In this document: one piece after another, positions 18,100-29,400 of the stretch
Layout: every line of letters begins with the position of its first letter
Position numbering within the stretch: the first letter of the stretch is position 1
Source of the DNA: Urophycis tenuis
Taxonomy: Eukaryota > Chordata > Actinopteri > Gadiformes > Phycidae
NCBI GenBank assembly: GCA_036785325.1
Contig: JAXIVH010000015.1
Location: 722,014-786,013 of the forward strand
DNA: 64,000 nt
Direction of reading: 5' to 3'
Position numbers and translations under genes: made by a program
Notes under the pieces: model-generated
What the model was told of the DNA's origin: nothing
Database searches by the model: none
What the model saw: the letters and a program-made list of their open reading frames with translations, nothing else

Positions 18100-18172
18100 G
18101 AGATGTTCTTCGCAAGAGTACCGGGTTGATCTGCATGGACATTCCATCCCACAAAGGATGTTCTGAAAGAAT
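18100..18172 (+). repeat. Left copy of inverted repeat family 2
   Basis: Contains ttgatctgcatggacattcc and catcccacaaaggatg. The reverse complement of 21457-21533 matches it over about 75 bases at roughly 80 per cent by eye. The pair is about 3.3 kb apart in inverted orientation. Confidence 0.6.
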
Positions 18173-18334
18173 GTTAGGAGAATTACGAGAAGTTTGGGTT
18201 GGAGTTTCCACATACTTTACAACAATACTCTTCCCATATCCTCAGTTCCTCCATATTTGTTTAATATGGGCAGCAGTTTTCATTCCTGATTATGACATTA
18301 AACTGTAAAAAAAAGAAAAAGCATCAGACAGTCA

Positions 18335-19100
18335 GTGTATACCACTCCACTACTTGCAATAGTACTAGCATTGGAATGGGTCGAGGGACAGCAGTGCAGT
18401 AAGCAGTGTCATTATAGCATCACATGGTTTGGCAGGTTTGGTAGATCATCATGTAGACAACACATGATTAAAGAGATTTACACACTGTACAGGCGCCAAC
18501 ATCCGAGATGGGTTGTTCATTTTCTTTTGGGTTCCAGCACATTTTGGGGGAGATGGGAAAGAGGAGGTGCATATGTTAGCAAAGCAGACCTCCCAAAGGC
18601 ATAGGATAGATTTACAAATTTGATAACAAAAATTAAACAATGGCTTACATCAAATCCTATATTAGGACTATCTGGCAAGAGTATTGGGACTGTAGTGAAA
18701 CAGGCAGGCATCTATATAGAATACAAAACCATGTTGGCATTGGAAGGAATGGCGGCAGGAATCTCAGAGAAGACGATTTCATAAACCACTTAAGTCTAGG
18801 ACATTCAATCACACTATTGCTGCAATGTAGAAGGTCAACAGAACAAGATAGGATGTTGGAAATATAGCAATTTGTTGCTATAGGGTCTTTTAGGAAAGCC
18901 AGTGGGGGAAAAGTGTAAACACAGTCACTTTTATGAAAGAGACCGGTTTAATTGATCAATTCTACAGAGATTCTAAAGGGATATGGGAAGAAGAGTTATT
19001 TTCAGATGCCTGCAAGAAAAAAAAACCTGAAGGTGGTGAAAAATGTTGTATCAAGCTAAAAACATCCTGGTCCATTTCTCTGTGTTCAATTATTATTATT

Positions 19101-19151
<51 letters not shown>
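18335..19151 (+). mobile_element. Decayed LINE 3' part with RNase H-like region and (TTG)n tail
   Basis: The translated pieces TPLLAIVLALEWVEG, EIYTLYRR, WVVHFLLGSSTFWG (compare RFLWVPAHVG in intact RNase H domains) and IWQEYW...GRHLYRIQ match the C-terminal RNase H and tail of non-LTR retrotransposons. Stops and frameshifts break it. It ends in a (TTA)/(TTG) microsatellite at 19090-19151, as a LINE tail would. Confidence 0.7.
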
Positions 19152-19919
19152 ACTACGACTATTGTTTTTAAATTAGTAGTTATTTATTTTGTGTAATTTA
19201 ACTATTTTATTTTTGAGGGTCCTGTCAATATAATGCACCAATAAAAAAACATGTAATCCACCATAAAAACAAAGAAAGAGAGGACGAAGAAGAAGTTGTC
19301 GTCAAGATGAAAGGTTGTGCAGAGAGCAGCGCCTTCAACTTGCGATACGCGTCCCACTTGCGCGGCCATTGAGGGACACGTCATCGCCGTGCACTCCAAT
19401 GGACCTTTTTTTTTAACTGCAGCGGCGGATCGTGGAGCCCATAGGTGGAGCCCGTCTATTCCCGGATTGGCATTGGCGTCATGGCGCAGTGCATGCTGGG
19501 CAGTGTTGCCATACCAATTGTATGGCTGTTTTGTATACATCCATGTTGTCAGGGACAGCAAACACAAATTCATAGAGGGAAAAAAGAAGCACAAATGGAC
19601 CGGACGGGGTTAGTACAAGATTCCTTACAGAGAAGCTAGTGAAGCAAAGGAGCTTTTAACGGACTCCATCCGACCTCAACGTGACCTCTCAAAGTTACCT
19701 TTCCGAACGTGTTTTCCTGAAGTGTTGGTTCTAGCGCTTCCGCAATTCAGGAAACATAAATCTCCCGAGGCCCATCTCCAGTTCACAAATGGGTAGACTT
19801 TCAGTCAACGACCACAAAACCGTCGTTCACATAAAGGTTTGTAGTCGTAACTCACCACACAAAAACCTCACAGTGTCCCCACTTCAAACACATTAGAACA
19901 ACTTATTTTCCAAGGCCAA

Positions 19920-20004
19920 AGTTCCAATGTTTTACTTTCACTAGTTGTGCTTTCTAGCCAATTTGGCTAGAAAGCACAACTAGTGAAAGTAAAACATTGG
20001 AACT
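19920..20004. repeat. Perfect 85-bp palindrome
   Basis: Arms 19920-19961 and 19963-20004 are 42 bases each and perfectly complementary around the single base at 19962. The centre reads ctagccaatttggctag. It could be a hairpin-forming remnant of a mobile element, a small-RNA precursor or a fold-back artefact. Confidence 0.9.
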
Positions 20005-21456
20005 GTTGCTGTTTTCGTGCTCTGTTTTGGATGTAAAGCTGTAAATTTGAAGGTAATTTTGATATAGTATAGATACATGGAACTTTCATCAAACTTAAGA
20101 ATTATTGAAAACGGCTTCTAAATTGGTTGAATATAACATGTGATTGTAGAGTGTCGGCAGATTCTGCATACAATAAAATAAAAATATTTGCGCTTTGTAA
20201 TTGCTCTTTTTGGCACTTAGCATCTTAGGCCAGATATATTGTGTACCAGCAATGGTTAACCTATTGGAATGCTTGAAGTTTGTTCTGGTGTCTTGCTGTA
20301 AAATGCCTATTTTAGACTCTAAACTCTCTTAGAAACTATTACCTGTCTGTGTTGGAGGACCTGAGTGAGAAATGATCAAATATAAATGGGGAATCATAAT
20401 AAATACCAAAAGATTATGATACTACAAGATTTTATCAGTAATCATAATTAACGTGTATTATAGTACTGTATTATAAAAGCAATTTGTTGTTTGTGTATAT
20501 TGTAACAACCAACCACATTACATCTTTTATGAAAATTATTTTAATTTAAATTATTAAATTTGATTTAATTCAGTAAGTAATGCCATCAGTAGCAAAAGTT
20601 GATGATCACAATAAATTCTATTTCCATAACTTCTTTTTGCGAACACATCTCTCTCATTCTCCTCTCAGGGTCAGAAACCTTACATCTGTACTCCTTTCTC
20701 AGAGCTGTTGGAGTATCCCCATGCAGCACACAAAACCATGGTGGAGACTCCATGGCAAGGCAGCACTGGAGTACAGACAAACTGGTCGACAGACTGTTCA
20801 TGTGGTGGATTCATGGATTCAGTGAATTCATTGCAGTAAATAAGTGCATAATAAAAATATGTTTTAATGTGTCCTGTCTGGATGTGATTTAAAGTAACCT
20901 TATCAAAAAACAGATTTATATATATATTCACAACACAGTTAACATCATTGACACCCTTGACCCATTGTGCTGTCAGTTAGCAGTCAAAGTCTTTGCGTTG
21001 TGTAGTCATCTGAACCGCTATGTTCTGTGTTTTTGATGTAACTGATATTCTATCAATAAAAACATACTTTTCGGGTGATCCAGGGAGGAAAGCGATATTC
21101 GTATTTTGGACGTGTTCATGTTGTTGCTTTGGTTAATTTGACATATACAGTACAGAATGTGCAACATAATCATGACAAATAAATATGGCTTTTGAAGCAT
21201 GAATGTCATCAATAAAGTAAAAGGCAGACTGCGTAGCTGCCTGAGGTTTGAAAATGGTGAATTCAATGAGACGACTGCTGCAGGTCTTTAGTTATTTAAA
21301 CCCTTTTAGACCCACACTTCTACCAACGTGCACTATTGCCCTCCATTAAGCCAAAGCTGCTGGAAGTATACTTCCAGCAGCTAGTCTTTATTTACTTTAT
21401 TGTAAAGTATGTGGAAACTCATGATCTCTGCTTTTACGTATACCTATCCACCCTAA

Positions 21457-21533
21457 ACTTTCCTTCAGATCATCCTTTGTGGGATGTAAGGTCCATGCAG
21501 ATTAACCCAGTACTCTTGTGAACAACATATTTA
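21457..21533 (-). repeat. Right copy of inverted repeat family 2
   Basis: The minus strand reads ttcacaagagtactgggtta, then atctgcatggac and catcccacaaaggatgatct, matching 18100-18172. Confidence 0.6.
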
Positions 21534-21583
21534 CAGCAGTCAATTACATCCAACTACTTAAGCTCATCTTCACTAGGATATAT

Positions 21584-21645
21584 ACATTTACATTTAGGGC
21601 ATTTAGCAGAAGCTTTTATCCAAAGCAATTTACAACAAGATAGAC
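21584..21645 (-). mobile_element. L2-type 3' tail, interrupted
   Basis: Reverse-strand copy of the fish L2/SINE tail (plus strand reads atttagcagaagcttttatc then caaagcaatttacaac). It is cut by the MITE that starts at 21646. Confidence 0.75.
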
Positions 21646-22128
21646 CAGTGGTTCCCAAACTTTTTGTGCCCAACGCACACCAAAATGACAAGTACAAATC
21701 TCAAGGCACACCTATTGTGCAAAATAGCCTTTATAACACGTGTTATCACTCATATCATGTAAAATATCTGTAAATGTGCACAATTATTTACTAATGCCAA
21801 ATAAAATGTGACAAAGACTCATATTAATCATTAAATATTTATTACAAAATATTAACTTGAAACTTTATCAAATTAGGCTTCATCAAAGCAGCAACACACC
21901 CATTTAAACCAGACAGGTCACAACATTTAAAATGAGGCAAGAATTAAAGAATTGTTTTTAGGTATAGTTTGCCTCTTTATTATTAAATCAGTGCATACAA
22001 AGTACTGATATAGTAAATAAAATATATAATTTTTGTGTAGTTGTATATTGCAATAATAATGTATGGTTGTCACAAAATCCCACGGCATACCCGGACTTGC
22101 CTCACGGCACACCGTTTGGGAACCAATG
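21646..22128. mobile_element. hAT-type non-autonomous element (MITE)
   Basis: The left terminus CAGTGGTTCCCAAAC and the right terminus (reverse complement CATTGGTTCCCAAAC) are inverted repeats of the hAT/Charlie type. Flanking 8-base duplications agatagac (21638-21645) and agaaagac (22129-22136) match at 7 of 8 positions, as expected for a hAT insertion. The interior (483 bp in total) has no transposase frame. Confidence 0.85.
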
Positions 22129-22499
22129 AGAAAGACCGTAGTACAGACCACAGTACAGACAGTAATAGCCAGCACCAGTACTGGTACTAAACAGGCTCCT
22201 TCAAAGGTTAAGTAATCCATCTTTTTCACAGGCCCAATATGCCGCATATTCGCATTGCGGCTGGTGTTCATTATTTTGTCAATTTGGTCAGTTTTGGCTT
22301 TTTGGCATCTTTTATTCACCACATGTCTCATGTAAAAGGGACCTTAAAGGTCACGTGTGTAAAATGTAGTGGCATCTAGAGGAACGGACGCAGCAGAAAC
22401 TGAAACTTAATGACATTCATATGTATATGTTTTCAAAGTGTATATGAAATGACAATGAAAAGAAGAATGGTTGTGTTTTCCTTACCTTAGTTTGAACCC

Positions 22500-23990
22500 T
22501 TAATGTGGAGTGGTCCTCTTCTCTGAAGAAGCCCTGTGGCTCACCATGGAACAGCTGGTTCAGGTCATACTGGACACATGGAGCAGTGAAGCATTCTCAC
22601 AAATACTGCATGTTCAGGACCTCTCTCACCTCTCATTTGCAATGCCTACCTGGGCCTGTTCAAGAAGCTATGGGAAGTAGGTCTGGATTTAAAAAAGGGA
22701 ATGGAAGAATTCACATGTGCCCTCTATGGCAGAAAACGAAAGGAGGTAAATTGTGTGAGATACTCTATTCTGCAAACAATTAAAAGCCCTTCCAAAGCTG
22801 ATTACTTTGATCTCAGTGCAATTCCACCATGTACTTCATGTTTAAAGGAACATGTGAAACGAGTCCATTTCCAAGTTGGCATATGGTGCCTGTATGCTCA
22901 TACAGGCTATATGGGCTCATACAGGCTCCTATAGGCTCATCCAGGCTCCTATGGGCTCATACAGGCTCCTATGGGCTCATACAGGCTCCTATGGGCTCGT
23001 ACAGGCTCCTATGGGCTCATACAGACTCCTATAGGCTCATACAGGCTCCTATAGGCTCATACAGGCTCCTATAGGCTCATACAGGCTCCTATGGGCTCAT
23101 ACAGGCTCCTATGGGCTCATACAGGCTCCTATAGGCTCATACAGGCTCCTATGGGCTCATACAGGCTCATATGGGCTCATACAGACTCCTATAGGCTCAT
23201 ACAGGCTCCTATGGGCTCATACAGGCTCCTATAGGCTCATACAGGCTCCTATGGGCTCATACAGGCTCATTTGGGCTCATACAGGCTCCTATGGGCTCAT
23301 ACAGGCTATGGGCTCATACAGGCTATGGGCTCATACAGGCTCCTATGGGCTCATACAGACTCCTATAGGCTCATACAGGCTCCTATGGGCTCATACAGGC
23401 TCCTATAGGCTCATACAGGCTCCTATGGGCTCATACAGGCTCATATGGGCTCATACAGGCTCCTATGAGCTCATACAGGCTCCTATGAGCTCATACAGGC
23501 TCCTATGGGCTCATAAAGGCTCCTATGGGCTCATACAGGCTCATATGGGCTCATACAGGCTCATATGGGCTCATACAGGCTCCTATAGGCTCATCCAGGC
23601 TCATATGGGCTCATACAGGCTCCTATGGGCTCATACAGGCTCCTTTGGGCTCATACAGGCTCCTTTAGGCTCATACAGGCTCCTATAGGCTCATCCAGGC
23701 TCCTATGGGCTCATACAGGCTCCTATAGGCTCATACAGGCTCCTATGGGCTCATACAGGCTCCATGGGCTCATACAGGCTCCTATGGGCTCATACAGGCT
23801 ATGGGCTCATACAGGCTCCTATGGGCTCATACAGGCTCCTATAGGCTCATACAGGCTCCTATGGGCTCATACAGGCTCATATGGGCTCATACAGGCTCAT
23901 ATGGGCTCATACAGGCTCCTATGAGCTCATACAGGCTCCTATGGGCTCATACAGGCTCCTATGGGCTCATACAGGCTCATATGGGCTCAT

Positions 23991-24033
<43 letters not shown>

Positions 24034-24900
24034 GGGCTCATACAGACAGACAGACAGACAGACAGACATACAGGCTCCTATAGGCTCATCCAGGCTCATA
24101 TGGGCTCATACAGGCTCCTATGGGCTCATACAGGCTCATATGGGCTCATACAGGCTCCTATAGGCTCGTACAGGCTCATATGGGCTCATACAGGCTCCTA
24201 TGGGCTCATACAGGCTCCTATAGGCTCGTACAGGTTCATATGGGCTCATACAGGCTATGGGCTCATACAGGCTCCTATGGGCTCATACAGGCTCCTATGG
24301 GCTCATACAGGCTCATATGGGCTCATACAGGCTCCTATAGGCTCGTACAGGCTCATATGGGCTCATACAGGCTCCTATGGGCTCATACAGGCTCCTATAG
24401 GCTCATACAGGCTCCTATGGGCTCATACAGGCTCCTATGGGCTCATACAGGCTCCTATGGGCTCATACAGGCTCCTATGGGCTCATACAGGCTCCTATAG
24501 GCTCATACAGGCTCCTATGGGCTCATACAGACTCCTATGGGCTCATACAGGCTCCTATAGGCTCATACAGGCTCCTATGGGCTCATACAGACTCCTATGG
24601 GCTCATACAGGCTCCTATGGGCTCATACAGGCTCCTATAGGCTCATACAGGCTCCTATAGGCTCATCCAGGCTCATGCAAGGACATGGTTGGATGTTTGA
24701 TGAAAGGATGTTTGATGAAAATTGAGTGATGGTACCTAAATGGACTGATGGACCATCATGCCAATTGACCTTGTTGATATTCTTGAGAGGACAGAAGAGT
24801 ACGATGAGAGTGAAGAGAGTGAGGATGACAAATTCTATCATGCGGGCGGCATGTCTTCTGATACTGAGCGTGATAGTGGAGAAGACTGAGGGAAGTTTTT
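22500..24900 (+). pseudogene. Transposon-linked coding fragment split by a minisatellite
   Basis: The 5' part translates to EEFTCALYGRKRKEVNCVRY, then AIPPCTSCLKEHVKRVHFQVGIW. This resembles a widespread metazoan repeat-associated protein with the pattern LYG, VNxxRY, LPP, LxxHxxRAxYQxAIW. After the array the sequence can be read as QGHGWMFDE and, frameshifted, IDLVDILERTEEYDESEE, resembling the GHGW and acidic parts downstream in that family. Between them sits the 1.8-kb 20-bp array. Frameshifts and stops make it non-functional. The family comparison is from memory, so it is tentative. Confidence 0.45.
22890..24672. repeat. 20-bp minisatellite, about 1.8 kb
   Basis: About 88 copies of gggctcatacaggctcctat with a few recurrent variants (tataggctc, ctcatatggg, shortened units lacking ctcc) and two (cagA)n tracts at 23993-24067. 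The unit is not a multiple of three, so three units (60 bp) give a 20-residue peptide period and long frames up to 259 codons. These are repeat artefacts. Confidence 0.97.
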
Positions 24901-25515
24901 TGTACTTTTTTGAACCATGACAGACTCTGGTGACACATCCTTCTGTGCATCTTTATGGCATTTAATAAGCTACTGTATATAAAATGCATGATTATTAATA
25001 CAAAATTATCTCTATACTATATCACATTTTAAGTTCTGTATATAGTTCCACTGTATATAGTTAATATTGACAAATTTATGTCAGCAAATGATGACTTCAT
25101 CTTATGTTTAAAAATCGTTTTCTTTTTTGTTGTTTTTAAATTTGGTAGAAGTTAGAAGTACCTAGTACATTGGGAATGATTTTATTTCTTGTTAACAAGA
25201 TTTTTATTAATCTTTGGGACCAGGGCTACAAGAAAAGGTTTTTATTGCGATCATTCAATATATCATATATATCATCAACATCTTATGGTCTTTAAATATG
25301 ATATGAGCTGTAGGCAGGCCTACACATATGTTCAGGAAGAAAATCTTAAAAGATGTAGATTGCAGATATTTCGACTTCTCAAAAATTGAACTGATCCCTC
25401 GGCGTCTTTGTGTGGCAGGTTGGTCAGTCTGTATATTTCCTCGCTGTCATCTATGTTTTGCGTCTCTTAGGTCAAGGTGGTCTGGGAGGCACAGCCGCTG
25501 TCCATATCCACCCTG

Positions 25516-25574
25516 CCAATCAAGAGTTGCCAATCCGTCGGCCGGGGACCTCAGGATCCGCCCCATTGTATAAA
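25516..25574 (+). promoter_or_regulatory. Candidate ggt5 promoter elements
   Basis: Two CCAAT words (25516-25520 and 25530-25534) are followed by TATAAA at 25569-25574, about 225 bases before the ggt5 start codon. The spacing suits a TATA promoter with a 5' UTR near 200 bases. Confidence 0.4.
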
Positions 25575-25797
25575 GCTGACTCCGCCCAAAAAGCAACCAG
25601 TCTGCTGATGCTGCACGCGGAATCTGTTACAACACTCCGAACTCGTGTACTCATGATTACTTTGAAATATTTGGTATAGAGGAGAGTAAGCTTTGTTATT
25701 TACCGCCCACCTAATTCTTTCAGTCATAGCCTATACAGTAGGCCTATAGACTACAGTATTTACACACCAGTAAAGCAGTTTAATTACATGATCTACA

Positions 25798-26419
25798 ATG
25801 GCGAGTTCAAAATCACGAATATGGACTTTTTGCTTATTACTGTGTGTTTTCTTTGTAGTTATAACGGTATGTATTATTTTGTTGGTGAAAAGACCGTGTC
25901 CAAGGGAGAGCTATACGAAGGCAGCTGTGGCCGCAGACTCTGAGACTTGCTCCCAGATTGGACGGTAAGTTGTCTGCGTGCTTGAGTTGAATTTAAACGC
26001 GTCTGCCTACACTGGCCTTTCCATGATAGATTATTAAAAATGTCTCAGTAGGCTGAATTTTCCATATAACACATTAATAGACTTAGGAAACTTTTTGTCG
26101 GCTATAGGCCTAACATAGTAGCCTATAGGCTCCTCCAATGCTCCTCTGTATTGGGCTATTTGGATATTATTTATCCAGTACTGTCTTTAATGTCTCACAG
26201 GACTTCGTTGGACTACGCATTTAATATAGGGATTTAAACTGTCTGTACTGTGCTGTGTGGACCCTCAGAGATATTCTACGTAGCGGTGGTTCAGCAGTAG
26301 ATGGCGCGATCGCTGCGTTGCTCTGCACGTCCGTCATTAACCCGCAGAGCATGGGACTTGGCGGAGGGACCATCTTCTCAGTGATGGATAGCAGTGGTAG
26401 GCCTATCACACACCCACAC

Positions 26420-26465
<46 letters not shown>

Positions 26466-29400
26466 ACACCCACACACACACACACACACACATACACACA
26501 CACACGCACACGCACGCACAACACACCATTTTCATCAAATGGCAATACAATTCATGGAATTATGTATTATTAAGTTACTTTTTTTTTAATCAAAGGAAAG
26601 GTGAAAATCATCAATGCACGAGAGACAGTCCCCAAGATGTTCAATAGTGACTTACTGAAGGACTGCTCTGAAACATTTCGGTGGATTCCAGGTAGTTAGC
26701 ATCTGGCACTTTTGGGGATGTGATATCTCTTGCTCTCTTGCTCTGCACTCAATGTTAACTGTGTGTGTGTGATCCATGTTTGTCATAAGGTTTCTTTGGT
26801 GTAACATTGTATTCTGTATTGAAAATGGCAAAGAATTACAAATATTGCAACCAACAACTTCAAGATTTTGGAATGCTGCTGAATACAATTGATAATTTAC
26901 AACTCAGTTTATTTTCCAAGTAAATCCTTTGTGTACACTACTGTGCGCTCCAGTGCCCCAGGTCAGGCCTGCTGTAAGAGGCTGGGGGTCGGCTTCCACA
27001 CATAGAGGAGCAGCAGCTCCAACCATTCATCTTGTTGTAGTACACATCTCACTAAACACCTAGTTGAACAAGAGCTGGACAGCATGTTCTGGCACCAATA
27101 CAAACAATGTGGAACATCCAGCCCTGGCTGCCAGCTCCTACACATTGAGCTATATTAGTCTCTGGTGCCTTCCTGTCTGCCTGCTTTAGCCAGTGTGTCT
27201 GTCTGTCTGTCTGCCTGCTTACTAAATACAGACATATCATGGAAGTGTTTGACTTGCAGTTGGCCAATGGATTGGGGTTCCTGGGGAACTGCGAGGTTAT
27301 GAACTTGCACACCGATTGTATGGGAAGTTACCCTGGGCAAACCTCTTTCAGCCCACTATCCAACTGGCGCGAGGGGGTTTCCCCATTCCCCCTGTCCAGG
27401 CTCGCTTCATCCCCTACCTAGCTGGAAACATCAACTGTTCTTTATGGTGAGAACCCCCCCCCCCCCACACACACACACACAGATACATCACAGTATGATA
27501 GTGTGTAGTGGTATCATACTGTAGTACTGTAGTACAGTATGATAGCGTGTACTGGTATCATACTGTAGTACCGTAGTACAGTATGATAGCGTGTAGTGGT
27601 ATCATACTGTAGTACTGTAGTACAGTATGATAGCGTGCAGTGGTATCATACTGTAGTATTGTAGTACAGTATGATAGCGTGTAGTGCTGTCATACTGTAG
27701 TACTGTAGTACAGTATGATAGTGTGTAGTGGTATCATACTGTAGTACTGTAGTACAGTATGATAGTGTGTAGTGGTATCATACTGTAGCACTGTAGTACA
27801 GTATGATAGCGTGTAGTGGTATCATACTGTAGTATTGTAGTACAGTATGATAAGTGTAGTGGTATCATACTGTAGTATTGTAGTACAGTATGATAGCGTG
27901 TAGTGGTATCATACTGTAGCACTGTAGTACAGTATGATAGCGTGTACTGGTATCATACTGTAGTACTGTAGTACAGTATGATAGAGTGCAGTGGTATCAT
28001 ACTGTTGTATTGTAGTACAGTATGATAGCGTGTAGTGCTATCATACTGTGTAGTATTGTAGTACAGTATGATAGCGTGTAGTGGTATCATACTGTATGTA
28101 GTATTGTAGTACAGTATGATACCGTGTAGTGGTATCATACTGTAGTATTGTAGTATTGATGTCATCATATTTGACCAACAGCAAGTTATATTCGGACGAG
28201 AATGGCAACCTCCTGAAAGCCGGTGCCATCATGAGGTTTGAGAAAATGGCGGACACGCTGGAGATGGTAGCCAATCAGGGAGCAGATGCGTTATACACTG
28301 GAAAGATTGCAGAGAATTTGATTCACGACCTACAAAATGAAGGTATTGTTAAATCACTGGGGTTCTCCTCTTTCCTAACAGCCTCCAATCTGTGCTGGCC
28401 ACAGAGACAATATCATAACATAAGGGCAAATCAATGTAGTCGAGCCAAGTAGTAGTAGTAGACTTTCTCAAAACAACCCGGGTTGGACCCATCGTAATAA
28501 TAAATGATTCAGAGCTAAAACACATTTTGTTTACCCTCAAGATCATTGTGTCTCTATTTTGTTTCTCCAATCAGGGGCCACACTCACAATGGAAGACCTG
28601 GCGTCCTACAAGGCCAGAGTAAGCGATGCCTGGAGCGTTTCCCTGGGAGAATATCAGATTCACTTGGCTCCGCCGCCTTCAGGGGGCGTGTTACTTGGCC
28701 TCATCCTCAACATCATGAAAGGTTCCAAGATACGTTCCCATGTCGACTTGGACAGTGTGGTTCTACTAATAGGGCAGTTAAGCCTAATAATTGGGAAGTT
28801 TGCAATACAAGCCTCATATTTTGCACAGGTATAGGTTTATATATTATGAAAGATATAGCTATGGAGGCGCTGCAAATCTTGCCCCTGGTTGCCATGCCAG
28901 CTAATTTTCAAAATGGCCACCAAATACATGCAACATATGATTCAATCTAGTGGTGCAAACCCAAAACTGGTTTCAGGCTGGTCAGTTGAGATGTCCGACC
29001 AAAAGAGACCCTTCAAGCCAGCTTATCCTTTTAACAAAGTGTCTGAATTGTCCCATCTGCCCTCAAGGTAGAAGGACAATCAATACACATAAAGAACAGC
29101 AAAACCCTCTACTCTCATCACAGCCTTCCCCAAAGGTAACCAAGATACCACCACGTAAATGAACCAGAAACCAGTTGGAGTTGAGCTGGTGGTAATGGGA
29201 GGAGCTGGTGGAACTTTGGGACAAGCATACCTTCTATTTAGTCAACCTGATTTGTGTGAGCAGCTCTTGTGTTGTCTAATGTTGACTTGGTGTGGCCAGG
29301 GCTCACACAGAGGTGGAGAAATGGCCATATCCCTTAAAGGCTCCTGAAATCCACCCCCGCAGGGATTAAGTTCCTTCAGGGATTTACCCCTGGTCAGTTC

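Larger units (their letters stand above)
19152..21580. other. Gene-poor stretch with repeat remnants
   Basis: No supported gene. A GC-richer patch at about 19310-19520 contains gcagtgcatgctgggcagtg but no recognisable exon. 20195-20330 resembles the L2 3' UTR at 45383-45480 (shared agcaatggttaacct). A perfect palindrome lies at 19920-20004. Confidence 0.45.

Noticed and set aside
19202..19640. Possible gene in the GC-rich patch (frames on both strands)
   Set aside because: Frames are short, overlap on both strands, and show no splice structure or known motif.
22829..24660. Several long plus-strand frames (up to 259 codons) of GSYRLLWAHT-type peptides
   Set aside because: They are translations of the 20-bp minisatellite and follow its period exactly; no exon context or conserved protein.
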